From Burkholderiales bacterium (lineage in GTDB: Bacteria > Pseudomonadota > Gammaproteobacteria > Burkholderiales > Burkholderiaceae): a stretch of 64,000 nt of DNA. The notes below the pieces were generated by a model. That model searched no databases. It was not told the origin of the DNA and saw only the letters and a list, made by a program, of their open reading frames with translations. The position numbers and the translations under genes were made by a program. Of the stretch, positions 52,981 through 62,890 are shown one piece after another. Within the stretch, counting starts at the first letter, position 1. Each line of letters starts with the position of its first letter. The stretch is from positions 62,001 to 126,000 of the forward strand of contig JAMFSK010000114.1 in the NCBI GenBank assembly GCA_026225235.1, in the 5' to 3' direction.

Positions 52981-54510
52981 TCAAGCGGCCCGAACCGCGT
53001 TGCGCCCCTCTTCCTTTGCCCGGTATAGTGCCTTGTCGGCCTGCGTGATGAGTTCGACCAAACTCTCCACCTCGGGCGAGTCCGACAGCGCGACCCCGAC
53101 GCTCACCGTCACCACCCCGAACGAATGCCTGTCGTGCCCGATTGCAAGCCGCGCGACGCGCTCGCGAATCGATTCGGCCACCCGCAGTGCCCCGTCGAGC
53201 GGTGTTTCAGGCAGGACGACCACAAACTCCTCGCCCCCGTAACGCCCAACACTGTCCGCAGGTCGGTGAAGACATTCGGAAATGGCCCGCGCAACGGCCG
53301 TCAGTGCGACATCGCCAGCCGAATGCCCGTAGCGGTCGTTGTACGCCTTGAACGCATCCACATCGATGAACAACACCGCAAGGGGAACTGACTCCCGTCT
53401 CGCGCGCCGCCATTCAGACGACAACGTCTCGTCGAGTGCGTGGCGATTGGCGATGCCGGTGAGCTTATCGTGCGTCGCCTGTTCGAGCAGTGCGTGCTGG
53501 GCCAGTGCGCGTTCGCGCAACTCCTCGGCCAGCAACCAGGAAACGAAGAGAAACACCGCGCTGAAGGCCAGCATCAGACCACCGATGATCACCGAGCGCC
53601 GCCACCAGTTCTCCAGAATGTCGTCTTCGGCCGGTCCGACTACCGCGATGACGGGCACACCCGGAATGCGCGCGAAGCTGTAGAGATGCCGCACTCCGTC
53701 CATCGTGCCCGTGCCGGCAAACGTCCCGGAGGCCGCTCGCTGGAAACGGTTGAAGTTGTCAGAACCCACCAGGCTGTGGCCCGTCGCCGAGCGATCCGGC
53801 TGCCGGCTGATCAGAGCGCCGTTCTCGCCAATCAGCATCAGTACGCCATGGTTGCCGATATCAAGGCCGCCGAGCAGGTTCTGAAAATACTCGATGCTGA
53901 TCGCGACCAGCGCTACCCCACCAAACGAGCCATCCGGCAAGGTCACCCGTCGCGATAGCACGACCGTCCATTTCCCGTTGCGCAAACGCGAACGAAACGG
54001 CTCGCTCAGGTAGAGCCCGACATTGGGATGGTCACGATGAATCGTAAAGTATTCGCGATCGGAGAAATTGGCCTGCCGCGGGGTCAGGTTTTCAGAGTCG
54101 ATCGTGACATTGCCCTTGGCATCGAGCACCAGCAGCGCGCCCAGATAGCTGGCGCGCGTCGACCGGTCGAACAGCACTTCACGCCGCATTGCACTGGGAA
54201 GCGCCATCACATCGGCACGCTGAGATCCTTCAACCACGGACTGCAGTGACAAGTCATACAGTTCGACGTTGCGCGAAATGTCCTTCTGCAGAATCAGCAG
54301 AAGGTTCTGCGAGGTCTCACGCGCGCGCTGCAGCGCTTCCTGCCGCCCTTCGTACAGCGCCATCATGCACAGGCTCACCATGACCAGCGCAACCGCAGCG
54401 CCCCCGTGCGCAACAAAACGATGAAACCGCGCGAGCCGAAGCAGGCGCCACGCGGTGCGGCGAGGCTTGCTCGATTCAACACCCATGGGCAGAGGGACGC
54501 GGCCGGACAT
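52981..54510 (-). CDS. Membrane-anchored diguanylate cyclase with periplasmic sensor
   Basis: The 509-residue protein has two membrane segments (about 35-53 and 310-332) around a Cache-like periplasmic sensor (about 55-305; GALLVLDAKGNVTIDSENL, DREYFTIHRDHPNVGLYL). A GGDEF domain follows at about 345-505. The active site is GGEEF at 425-429, so catalysis is expected, and the inhibitory RxxD is intact at 416-419. It makes cyclic di-GMP in response to an external cue. It is monocistronic. Confidence 0.93.
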   Translation of the reverse strand: MSGRVPLPMGVESSKPRRTAWRLLRLARFHRFVAHGGAAVALVMVSLCMMALYEGRQEALQRARETSQNLLLILQKDISRNVELYDLSLQSVVEGSQRADVMALPSAMRREVLFDRSTRASYLGALLVLDAKGNVTIDSENLTPRQANFSDREYFTIHRDHPNVGLYLSEPFRSRLRNGKWTVVLSRRVTLPDGSFGGVALVAISIEYFQNLLGGLDIGNHGVLMLIGENGALISRQPDRSATGHSLVGSDNFNRFQRAASGTFAGTGTMDGVRHLYSFARIPGVPVIAVVGPAEDDILENWWRRSVIIGGLMLAFSAVFLFVSWLLAEELRERALAQHALLEQATHDKLTGIANRHALDETLSSEWRRARRESVPLAVLFIDVDAFKAYNDRYGHSAGDVALTAVARAISECLHRPADSVGRYGGEEFVVVLPETPLDGALRVAESIRERVARLAIGHDRHSFGVVTVSVGVALSDSPEVESLVELITQADKALYRAKEEGRNAVRAA

Positions 54511-54681
54511 ACCGTTGCAAGGGCTCGTAAGGAATGACGAGGCCCTATTGTAGGCACGGTGACGCGGTGAGGTCGAACGCTTAGCGTTGCCAATGTGGCG
54601 CTTGCGCCCTATTGGAGGAAAGTTTGCAGGCGTTTGACTCTCATTTGTCCAGCTCGCTCCGGGCGCGCCCAGGAGGCAAAC

Positions 54682-54702
54682 CGGGCGGCATTGCGCCGCC
54701 CG
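54682..54702 (-). terminator. Terminator of the polyol dehydrogenase gene
   Basis: CGGGCGGC and GCCGCCCG form a perfect 8-bp stem around a 5-base loop, 22 bp after the end of the polyol dehydrogenase gene on the minus strand; only a weak T-run (GGTTTGCC) follows. Confidence 0.5.
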
Positions 54703-54724
54703 TATTGAAAACCGTTTTGTCTGA

Positions 54725-55768
54725 CTAAACTACATCTTCAAGCACGATCTGGACTTTGACGTCCGAGGGCAGCCCTCGTGAGGCCTCATCGAAAGCGTTC
54801 ACGCCTTCCTTGAACGAAAACGAACGTGAGATAAAAGGCTTCACATCGAGGCGTCCCGACGCGATCAGCTGGATCGCACGCGGGAAAATATTGGCATAGC
54901 GAAACACCGATTCGATTCGGACTTCCTTGCACTGGATCGCGACGATATCCATTTCGACCTTCTTCGGCGGCATCCCGACCAGCACCAGGCAACCGGCTGG
55001 GCACAGCAGGTCGATGATGTTCTCAAAGGCGCGGACGCTGCCGCTCGCCTCGAATACGATATTGGCGCCCCATCCCTCAGTGAGTTCAGCCACCACGTCG
55101 AGTGGTTTGCGCGAGCGAATATCGACCGTCGTCACGCCTGGCGTCTTGCCGATCAGAGCCAACTTCTCCGGCACCAGATCACAGACGATCACCCGGCTAC
55201 ACCCGCCCGCCAGCGCGGCCAGCGCGGTCATCATGCCGATCGTGCCTGCGCCGATGACAACGGCGACGTCACCCGGCTTGATCGCCGCCTTCTTGGCAGC
55301 CTGCAGACCGATCGACAGCGGCTCGACGATCGCGCCTTCGGCAAAGCTCACGTTGTCCGGCAACTTGAAGGTAAACGCGGCGGGGTGAACCACGAAGGGG
55401 GTGAGGCAGCCGTGCACCGGCGGCGTCGCCCAAAAGCGCACCGCAGGGTCGAGGTTATACATACCCTCGCGGGTCGCCCGAGAATCGGCATCGGGCACGC
55501 CCGGCTCCATGCACACACGATCGCCCGGCTTCAAATGGGTGACGTGTTCGCCCACCTCGACCACCGTACCCGATGCCTCGTGGCCAAGCACCATCGGCTC
55601 ATTCACCACGAACGGACCAATACTGCCGTGCTGGAAGTAATGAACGTCACTGCCGCAGATACCCACTGTGTGGATACGAATCTTCACATCGCGCGGGCCG
55701 ACCACTTGCGGCAGTGCAATATCGCGCAATGTGATGCGATGCGCTTCTTCAAGAACCAGGGCTTCCAT
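54725..55768 (-). CDS. Zinc-dependent polyol (xylitol/sorbitol-type) dehydrogenase
   Basis: The 347-residue medium-chain dehydrogenase has the catalytic zinc Cys in [11 protein letters not shown], the GHEASG His-Glu pair, and EPLSIGLQA. The NAD site is [20 protein letters not shown]. The structural-zinc loop ([17 protein letters not shown]) has no Cys cluster, as in sorbitol dehydrogenases of the SDH type. It oxidises polyols such as xylitol or sorbitol to ketoses. It stands alone, with no transporter gene adjacent. Confidence 0.88.
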   Translation of the reverse strand: MEALVLEEAHRITLRDIALPQVVGPRDVKIRIHTVGICGSDVHYFQHGSIGPFVVNEPMVLGHEASGTVVEVGEHVTHLKPGDRVCMEPGVPDADSRATREGMYNLDPAVRFWATPPVHGCLTPFVVHPAAFTFKLPDNVSFAEGAIVEPLSIGLQAAKKAAIKPGDVAVVIGAGTIGMMTALAALAGGCSRVIVCDLVPEKLALIGKTPGVTTVDIRSRKPLDVVAELTEGWGANIVFEASGSVRAFENIIDLLCPAGCLVLVGMPPKKVEMDIVAIQCKEVRIESVFRYANIFPRAIQLIASGRLDVKPFISRSFSFKEGVNAFDEASRGLPSDVKVQIVLEDVV

Positions 55769-56041
55769 TCGTCAATCCTTCCTCTAGTAGCGTCGTGCCC
55801 ACGCGGCAAGACGAGCAACCGTCACCATGGATAACTTCGGACATGGCGTCAATTGCGTTTCCGGGGCAGGCAGTGAATGAATTTGGCGAGTGCCACGACC
55901 GATGGCGTTTGTTAGCGCGCCACGAAGCTGCCCGGCTCGCGCCTGACATTGGGCTGGCTCCGGGGTCGACCGGAGGCCGCGAGAATTTGCCCTCGCCTTG
56001 GCAGTTCGCGCGGCATCCCCGCCTGATCCCTCCGGGCCGTC

Positions 56042-56383
56042 TTAATGCCCCTCTTCGTGAACCGACAACAGGTTCCTCACCGAACTCACCCCCGCCACCC
56101 CTTGCGCCACATGGGTCGCCTTGTCGATCTGGTCGGTGTCGGGCACCGTGCCCGACAGCGACACTTCGCCGTTGTGCGCTCGCACCGCGATGTGCGTGCT
56201 GTTCAGGCCTTTGGTCTTGGCGAAAGCGCGCTGGACCGCACGCGTGAGCTGGTGATTGCCGGCGTGTGCCGACGTAGCGGCAGGTGCCGCGGTCATCGCA
56301 TCGCTGGCCTGGGCCAGCACACTACCGGACATCACGAGCGCGAGCGTCGCGCACAGTACTGCCTGGGTTTTGATCAGTTTCAT
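56042..56383 (-). CDS. Periplasmic BON-domain protein
   Basis: The 113-residue protein has a signal peptide (MKLIKTQAVLCATLALVMSG, likely cleaved after VLAQA) and one BON domain (HIAVRAHNGEVSLSGTVPD, then THVAQGVAGVSSVRNLL). BON domains bind membranes or lipids and are found in OsmY-type stress proteins. GGAG is upstream of the ATG. Longer upstream frame is not homologous. Confidence 0.85.
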   Translation of the reverse strand: MKLIKTQAVLCATLALVMSGSVLAQASDAMTAAPAATSAHAGNHQLTRAVQRAFAKTKGLNSTHIAVRAHNGEVSLSGTVPDTDQIDKATHVAQGVAGVSSVRNLLSVHEEGH

Positions 56384-56584
56384 CGTTTCTCCAAAGATAA
56401 GCCTCAAAAGATCTTGATCCGCTCCTGCATGGTAGGCGAAAACCCTCACTGACGACGCCGCAACGAGGTCACGATCCGGCGTTACTATCAGGGTTAGTAC
56501 GCAAGGCTTTGCCGGCGCACGCAAACTGCAGCCGCCTTGCAGCGCCCTTGCAGCCCAACCTGGCCCCCCTCTCGACCCTGCCCC

Positions 56585-57427
56585 ATGCGCGATATCCAAT
56601 CCCTGACACTCCCTTGCGGCACGTCCGTCCCTGCACTCGGACAGGGGACATGGAATATGGGCGAGTCCCCCACCAAGGCCGCCGGTGAAGTGCGGGCGCT
56701 CCAGCTCGGCATCGAGCTCGGCATGACCTTGATCGACACTGCCGAGATGTACGCCGATGGCGGTTCGGAGAAAGTCGTCGGCAAGGCCATCTCCGGGCGT
56801 CGCGACCAGGTTTACCTAGTGAGCAAGGTGCTGCCTTCGAATGCATCCAGGCGCGGCACGATCGCCGCCTGCGAAGCCAGCCTGCGTCGGCTGGGTGTCG
56901 AACGGCTCGATCTTTATCTGTTGCACTGGCGCGGCCGGTACGCGCTCGCCGAGACGGTCGAGGCTTTCGAGACACTGATTCGCGATGGCAAGATTGCGCA
57001 CTGGGGAGTGAGCAACTTCGACACCGAAGACATGGACGAGTTGGGCGAACTGAGCGGCGGCGACCAGGTCCAGACCAACCAGGTGCTCTACAACCTGAGC
57101 CGGCGCGGGATCGAATACGACCTGATGCCCTGGTCGGTGCGGCATCGCGTGCCCGTCATGGCCTATTCGCCCATCGAGCAGGGTCGACTGCTCCGGCATG
57201 CAGCCCTGATGTCCGTCGCGAAGCGACACAATGCGACGCCCGCACAGATCGCCCTCGCCTGGGTACTCCGCCACCCGGGCGTCATCGCGATCCCGAAGAC
57301 CGGATCGGTCGCCCATCTTGAGGAGAACCGTGCGAGCGTCGATGTCGAGCTCGACGAAACCGACCTCGATACGCTTGATCGCGAGTTCGCCGCGCCTCAG
57401 CGCAAACAACCGCTGGAGATGATCTAG
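56585..57427 (+). CDS. Aldo-keto reductase
   Basis: The 280-residue protein is an [24 protein letters not shown], the Asp-Tyr-Lys-His tetrad ([33 protein letters not shown]) and the NADPH site [15 protein letters not shown]. The Lys is in SKVLP and the His in LHWRG. It resembles the AKR group acting on 2,5-diketo acids and carbonyls. The start is taken at 56585; the promoter is in the gap with the divergent BON gene. Confidence 0.88.
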   Translation: MRDIQSLTLPCGTSVPALGQGTWNMGESPTKAAGEVRALQLGIELGMTLIDTAEMYADGGSEKVVGKAISGRRDQVYLVSKVLPSNASRRGTIAACEASLRRLGVERLDLYLLHWRGRYALAETVEAFETLIRDGKIAHWGVSNFDTEDMDELGELSGGDQVQTNQVLYNLSRRGIEYDLMPWSVRHRVPVMAYSPIEQGRLLRHAALMSVAKRHNATPAQIALAWVLRHPGVIAIPKTGSVAHLEENRASVDVELDETDLDTLDREFAAPQRKQPLEMI

Positions 57428-57549
57428 GGCGGAGAGCCTGCGGGCAACTGTGCTCTGAACCCCTTTACCCGACTGTGCATGTGGTGGCCGCAGCTTATCG
57501 CCTATCCTGCGGTTGAAAATCCATTCCTATCTGAACCTCAAGGACCATC

Positions 57550-58869
57550 ATGCATCGCTTCGTCGTGGTAGGAGGAGGCGCCGGGGGGCTCGAACTGGCG
57601 ACGCGCCTGGGCGACCGGTTTGGCGCCCGCAGCCGGGAACCCCAGGCGATCGTGACCCTGGTCGACCGCAATCCGACGCATATCTGGAAGCCCCTTCTGC
57701 ACGAAGTCGCTGCAGGCAGCATGGATCCGTTCACGCACCAGCTCGAATACGCTGCCCAGGCCTACTGGCATGGCTTCGAATTCCAGCAGGGCAGCTTGCT
57801 CGGCATCGACCGGACCGCGCGGACCCTGTCCGTCAGCGCGGTGCTCGAGGAGAACGGCCGCGAGATGCTGCCTGCGCGGACCTTGCAGTACGACACCCTG
57901 ATCATCGCGATCGGCAGCACCACCAACTTCTTCAACGTGGCCGGCGCAGAAGAACACGCGCTGGCGCTCGATACCGTGGCACAGGCCGAGCGCTTCCGGC
58001 GTCAGCTCATCTCGGCCTGCGCACGCGTGCAACAAGGCGCAGTGAAGGCGGATGCGACCCATCCCCTGGTACAGATTGCCATCGTCGGCGGCGGCGCAAC
58101 CGGCGTGGAGCTTTCTGCTGAACTCCGCAATACGGCTCACGTGTTGTCAGCCTATGGGCTGCATGGACTGGATCCGCAGTATGGGATCGGCATCGTGCTG
58201 ATCGAATCGGGGCCTCGGTTACTGCCTGCGCTTCCTGAACGCGTCTCGACCGAAACCGCCAAGCTGTTGACGAAACGCGCGATCGGGTTGCGCTTTGACG
58301 ATAGAGTGATCGAAGTCACCCCGACCGCAGTCAAGACTGCGAGCGGCAACGACGTCAGGGCAGACCTGACCGTCTGGGCCGCCGGCATCAAGGCGCCGCC
58401 GATCCTTGCCCAACTCGACGGCCTTGCCGTCAACGCGCTGGGCCAGCTCAATGTGCGACCGACCTTGCAGACCGAGGCCGACGACAACATCTTTGCGCTG
58501 GGTGATTGTGCGGCGTGTGCGTGGCCCGAAACCGGCCGCAACGTGCCGCCGCGCGCACAGGCCGCGCACCAGCAGGCAAGCTTCCTGTTCAAGTCGCTAT
58601 CGGGGCGTTTGCGCAACGAGCCATTGCAGGCATTCACCTACCGCGACTTCGGCTCACTGGTTTCGCTAGGTCATGTGACTGCGGTCGGCAATCTGATGGG
58701 CGGCCTGATCGGCGGCAGCATGTTCATCGAAGGCATGGTCGCCCGCGTCATGTATATGTCGCTCTACCGGCTACATATCGCCTCCCTGCACGGCTGGCCC
58801 CGCATGTTCCTCGACACCCTCGCACACTGGCTCAGACGCCGGACCGTGCCGCGGGTCAAGTTGCATTAG
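57550..58869 (+). CDS. ndh: Type II NADH:quinone oxidoreductase
   Basis: The 439-residue flavoprotein shows the FAD site VVVGGGAGGLELATRLG, the NADH site IVGGGATGVELSAEL, FALGDCAACAW near 320, and a C-terminal hydrophobic/basic region (HGWPRMFLDTLAHWLRRRTV) that anchors it to the membrane. It oxidises NADH and feeds quinones without pumping protons. It lies 4 kb from the cyanide-insensitive oxidase gene, which would use the quinol. Confidence 0.9.
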   Translation: MHRFVVVGGGAGGLELATRLGDRFGARSREPQAIVTLVDRNPTHIWKPLLHEVAAGSMDPFTHQLEYAAQAYWHGFEFQQGSLLGIDRTARTLSVSAVLEENGREMLPARTLQYDTLIIAIGSTTNFFNVAGAEEHALALDTVAQAERFRRQLISACARVQQGAVKADATHPLVQIAIVGGGATGVELSAELRNTAHVLSAYGLHGLDPQYGIGIVLIESGPRLLPALPERVSTETAKLLTKRAIGLRFDDRVIEVTPTAVKTASGNDVRADLTVWAAGIKAPPILAQLDGLAVNALGQLNVRPTLQTEADDNIFALGDCAACAWPETGRNVPPRAQAAHQQASFLFKSLSGRLRNEPLQAFTYRDFGSLVSLGHVTAVGNLMGGLIGGSMFIEGMVARVMYMSLYRLHIASLHGWPRMFLDTLAHWLRRRTVPRVKLH

Positions 58870-58877
58870 AGCCTTTC

Positions 58878-60335
58878 TTACCCGCCCCGCGAAGCTTCTG
58901 GAATCAGTCTTGCGATGGTCACGATGGCCTGTTCAATGTCCTTTGACCACGGATAGCTGTAGTTGAGGCGGATGAAATTCCGGTAGCCGTGCTTGCGCAC
59001 CGAAAACATATAGCCTGGGCCCACGGTGATCCGGTGTTCAAGTGCGAGCTGGTATAAGGTCATCGAATCGACCTCGGGTGCGAGCTCGACCCACAGCACA
59101 TAGCCGCCCAGGGGATGGGAGATCTTCGTCCCCTCGGGGAAAAACCGCGTGACCGCGGCGCTCATGATGCTGGCCTGCTGGGCAAACGCCTTGCGCATCT
59201 TGCGCAAGTGATGATCGTACCCATCGTTCTTGAGGTACTCCGCAATCGCAAGCTGCGGAATCGAAGGCGTCGTCAGGGTGTTCAGGAACTTGAATTTCTC
59301 GACCCGGTCGCGGTAGCGCCCAGGCAAGGCCCAGCCGATCCGGTGAGCCGTCGTGAGGGTCTTTGAAAACGACGAACAGTGCAGGACCAGCCCGCGGGTA
59401 TCGAAGGCCTTCAGCGTCGAGGGATGCGAGTCGCCGTAGTACAGCTCGTTGTAGACGCCGTTCTCGATCACGGGAATATCGTGCCGCGTCAACAACTCGA
59501 CGAGTGCCCGCTTGCGGTCGTCCGACATCTGGAACCCCATCGGGTTCTGGAAATTGGGCATCACCATGCAGGCGGCAATCGGCTGCTCGTCGATAATCTT
59601 TGCGAGCGCCGCAACATCGATGCCCTCGCGCGGATGGGTCGAGACCTCGACCGCGCGCATGCCCATGCGTTCGATCGCGTGAAGCATAGCGTAGAAAGTC
59701 GGCGATTCGACCGCGATCGTGTCACCCGGCTTGGCCACTGCCTGCAGGCACAGGTTGATGGCCTCGGTCGCACCGACGGTCACGATGATCTCGTTCGGAT
59801 CGACGCTCTGTCCGTTCTCGAGGTAGCGGCGCGCGATTTGCCGGATCAGTTCCGGGTTGCCGGGTGGCAAGTCGTCGATCACGTTCCAGTACGGATGGCG
59901 CCGCGCCACCGCGTTGCCATACTGGTTCAGCCGTTGCAAGGCGAACAGTGACGGATCCGGATACGGAGAACCCAGAGGCAGCGCATCGTTGACGCGGATC
60001 GAACGCAAGGTCGAGAGCACGAGCGCGCTCACATCGACTTCCGCCGACACCGGTGTCGGTCGCGACGTCTGAAGCTCGGTCGCCACAGGCTGCCCGGTGC
60101 GACGCCGGACGAAATAGCCCGACTGCGGCCGGCTCTCGATCACCCCCTTGCTTTCCAGCAGGACGTAAGCGCGCAGGACCGTCGTGATGCTGAGCTTGTG
60201 GTGCTGACTGGTCTGGCGCACCGAGGGAATGCGTTCCCCAGCGAGCAGCACCCCTGACTCGACCAGCCCTTCGATTTCCGCCGCCAGCTTTTCGTAAAGT
60301 TTCAAAGTTCCGTGTCCGAACCGCGTTGGCGACAA
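58878..60335 (-). CDS. MocR-type GntR/aminotransferase regulator with altered PLP site
   Basis: The 485-residue protein has an N-terminal GntR winged helix (about 12-78; KLYEKLAAEIEGLVESGVL, RIPSVRQTSQHHKLSITTVL) and a fold-type I aminotransferase domain (about 115-480). The PLP Lys is Lys324 in CSSFSKTLTTAHRIGW. The usual Asp-x-x-Tyr that pairs with the pyridine nitrogen reads Asn-Gly-Val-Tyr at 292-295 (VIENGVYNELYYG). Catalytic turnover is therefore doubtful and a ligand-sensing role is likely. It is divergent from the FdhF/YdeP-type gene. Confidence 0.88.
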   Translation of the reverse strand: MSPTRFGHGTLKLYEKLAAEIEGLVESGVLLAGERIPSVRQTSQHHKLSITTVLRAYVLLESKGVIESRPQSGYFVRRRTGQPVATELQTSRPTPVSAEVDVSALVLSTLRSIRVNDALPLGSPYPDPSLFALQRLNQYGNAVARRHPYWNVIDDLPPGNPELIRQIARRYLENGQSVDPNEIIVTVGATEAINLCLQAVAKPGDTIAVESPTFYAMLHAIERMGMRAVEVSTHPREGIDVAALAKIIDEQPIAACMVMPNFQNPMGFQMSDDRKRALVELLTRHDIPVIENGVYNELYYGDSHPSTLKAFDTRGLVLHCSSFSKTLTTAHRIGWALPGRYRDRVEKFKFLNTLTTPSIPQLAIAEYLKNDGYDHHLRKMRKAFAQQASIMSAAVTRFFPEGTKISHPLGGYVLWVELAPEVDSMTLYQLALEHRITVGPGYMFSVRKHGYRNFIRLNYSYPWSKDIEQAIVTIARLIPEASRGG

Positions 60336-60528
60336 GTATACGGGAACCGGGCCGCTCGCCGCCGGGCAGTCCCCGGGCGGCTCAGCGCCAGACTGTACTC
60401 CCCGTGTTGCGCCACTTTTGTGTGTCCCCGCAACTGTGTTCCCGCCTTACGCTCTGGGCATCGCGAGTCACCCTGCCGCCCGATATCGATCGAGCGCCGC
60501 GCGACCCGCAGAACGAAGGAGCATCGAC

Positions 60529-62841
60529 ATGGACATCTCGAAGCCGGAAGCCCGCATCGAGCCTTATACGCACCCGGCCGCGGGCTGGGGGGCGTTGAAA
60601 TACGTTGCACTTAACCTGCTGAAAGAAAAGGTTCCAGGCGGCAAGTACAAATTGCTGTTCAAACAGAACCAGCCCGATGGCTTCGATTGCCCTGGCTGCG
60701 CCTGGCCCGACCGTGAGCATGCCTCCACCTTTGAGTTCTGCGAGAACGGCGTCAAGGCCGTCGCGGCCGAAGCGACCAGCAAACGCGTGACGCCGGACTT
60801 CTTTGCGGCGAACACGGTGACCGCGTTGCTCGAGCAGAGCGACTACGAGCTCGAACAGCACGGCCGGCTCACGGACCCGATGGTCTACCACGCCGAGAGC
60901 GACCGCTACCTGCCCCTGAGCTGGAAAGACGCCTTCGTGCTGATCGCGACGCATCTGCTCGCCCTGGACAACCCGAACCGCGCCGCCTTCTACACCTCCG
61001 GCCGCGCCAGCAACGAGGCCGCCTTCCTGTTCCAGTTGTTCGTGCGGCTCTACGGCACCAACAACTTTCCCGACTGTTCGAACATGTGCCACGAGGCGAC
61101 CAGCCGCGGCTTGCCGGGCACGGTCGGGGTCGGCAAAGGCACCGTCACCCTCGACGACTTTGAACACGCCGACACCCTGCTCCTGTTCGGTCAGAACCCC
61201 GCGACCAACCATCCGCGCATGCTCGGCGAGTTGCGCGACTGCTCGAAACGGGGCGCCACGCTGGTGTCGATCAACCCGCTGCGCGAACGCGGGCTCGAAC
61301 GCTTCACCAGTCCGCAGCATCCCGTCGAAATGCTCACCATGTCGAGCACGGAGATCTGCTCCGTCTTCGTCCAGCCAAAGATCGGCGGCGATTTTGCGCT
61401 GATCAAGGGCGTCGCCAAACGCGTGATCGAGCTCGACGACCTGGCACGGGCCGAGCGCAACGAACGCGTGCTCGATGTCGATTTCATCGCCGAACACACG
61501 ATCGGTTTCGAAGCCTTCGCCAACGACCTGCGCGCCCAGCGCTGGGAGCCGCTCGTCGCCGAATCGGGCGTGCCGCTCGAACAGATTCACGCCCTCGCCC
61601 AGATCTACGTCAACGGCAAGCGCGTGATCTCGACCTGGGGCATGGGCATCACCCAGCACAAGAACTCGGTGCAGACGGTGCAGATGCTGTCGAACCTGAT
61701 GATGATGCGCGGCAATATCGGCCGGCGCGGCGCGGGCCTGTGCCCGGTGCGCGGCCACTCGAATGTGCAGGGCGACCGCACAATGGGCATTGAAGAAAAA
61801 CCCAGCGCCGCGTTTCTCGACCGGCTCGGCGCGGTGTACGCCTTCGAACCTCCGCGTGAACACGGTTACGACGTCGTCGAAACGATTCATGCGATGCTCG
61901 AAGGTCACGTCAAGGTCTTTATCGGCCTCGGCGGCAACTTCTCAATGGCAACGCCCGACACACCGCGGACCTGGGAAGCTTTGCAAGCGTGCGACCTGAC
62001 GGTACATATCACCACCAAGCTCAACCGCAGCCATCTGATCCACGGCAAGAACGCGCTGATCCTGCCGACGCTCGGCCGCACTGAGATCGACATGCAAGCC
62101 GGCGTCGCTCAGGGCGTCACCGTCGAAGACTCGATGAGCATGGTCCATATCTCCTATGGGATGAACCAACCGGCATCGCCGAACCTGTTGTCCGAAATCG
62201 CGATCGTGGCGCGCATGGCCGATGCCACGCTCGGTCACGAGAAGGTCGACTGGAAGGGTTATGCAGACGACTACGCCACAATTCGCGATTCGATCGAAAA
62301 AGTATTCGACGGTTTTCACGACTACAACGCGCGGGTCGCCATCCCGGGCGGGTTTCACCTCGGCGTCGCTTCACGTGAACGCATCTGGCTCACGCCGACG
62401 GGGCGCGCGCAGTTCCTGGTGCATGGCATCGAGACCGATACGCCGATCAGCCGGGCACGCGCCCTGCACGGCGAGCGGCTGTTCACCTTGATGACCGCGC
62501 GCTCCCACGATCAGTACAACACCACGATCTATGGGCTCGACGACCGCTACCGCGGGGTGTTCGGCCAGCGGCGCGTGGTGTTCGCCAATCAAGAAGACCT
62601 CGATGCGCTCGGCTTCAAAAACGGCGAATGGGTCGATATGACAACCGTCTGGGAAGACGGCATCGAACGCCGTGCAGACCACTTCCTGCTAGTGGCCTAC
62701 GACATTCCGCGCGGTTGCCTAGGTGCGTACTACCCCGAGACCAACCCGCTGGTGCCGCTGACGAGTGTCGCCGATATCTGCAACACACCGACCTCGAAGT
62801 CGATCCCCGTGTTGCTCCATCGAAGCACCGTACCGGCCTAG
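60529..62841 (+). CDS. FdhF/YdeP-type molybdopterin oxidoreductase
   Basis: The 770-residue protein is in the molybdopterin oxidoreductase superfamily, YdeP branch. An N-terminal FDCPGCAWPD replaces the usual Cys cluster. The pterin-site segments FYTSGRASNEAAFLFQLF, GTNNFPDCSNMCHEA and FGQNPATNHPRML follow, and the C-terminal domain (RAQFLVHGIETD; FTLMTARSHDQYNTTIYG) is characteristic. AAGGAG is 7 bases upstream of the ATG. YdeP homologues are linked to acid resistance and formate-like oxidations, but substrate is unknown. The oxidase gene follows 49 bp later. Confidence 0.88.
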   Translation: MDISKPEARIEPYTHPAAGWGALKYVALNLLKEKVPGGKYKLLFKQNQPDGFDCPGCAWPDREHASTFEFCENGVKAVAAEATSKRVTPDFFAANTVTALLEQSDYELEQHGRLTDPMVYHAESDRYLPLSWKDAFVLIATHLLALDNPNRAAFYTSGRASNEAAFLFQLFVRLYGTNNFPDCSNMCHEATSRGLPGTVGVGKGTVTLDDFEHADTLLLFGQNPATNHPRMLGELRDCSKRGATLVSINPLRERGLERFTSPQHPVEMLTMSSTEICSVFVQPKIGGDFALIKGVAKRVIELDDLARAERNERVLDVDFIAEHTIGFEAFANDLRAQRWEPLVAESGVPLEQIHALAQIYVNGKRVISTWGMGITQHKNSVQTVQMLSNLMMMRGNIGRRGAGLCPVRGHSNVQGDRTMGIEEKPSAAFLDRLGAVYAFEPPREHGYDVVETIHAMLEGHVKVFIGLGGNFSMATPDTPRTWEALQACDLTVHITTKLNRSHLIHGKNALILPTLGRTEIDMQAGVAQGVTVEDSMSMVHISYGMNQPASPNLLSEIAIVARMADATLGHEKVDWKGYADDYATIRDSIEKVFDGFHDYNARVAIPGGFHLGVASRERIWLTPTGRAQFLVHGIETDTPISRARALHGERLFTLMTARSHDQYNTTIYGLDDRYRGVFGQRRVVFANQEDLDALGFKNGEWVDMTTVWEDGIERRADHFLLVAYDIPRGCLGAYYPETNPLVPLTSVADICNTPTSKSIPVLLHRSTVPA

Positions 62842-62890
62842 GCCACCTCGTCTCGAACGCATTCCCTCAGATCAACCGTCGGTGGCCATC

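Noticed and set aside
60382..61908. 508-codon frame antisense to the molybdoenzyme
   Set aside because: Overlaps strongly supported coding sequence and has no domain features.
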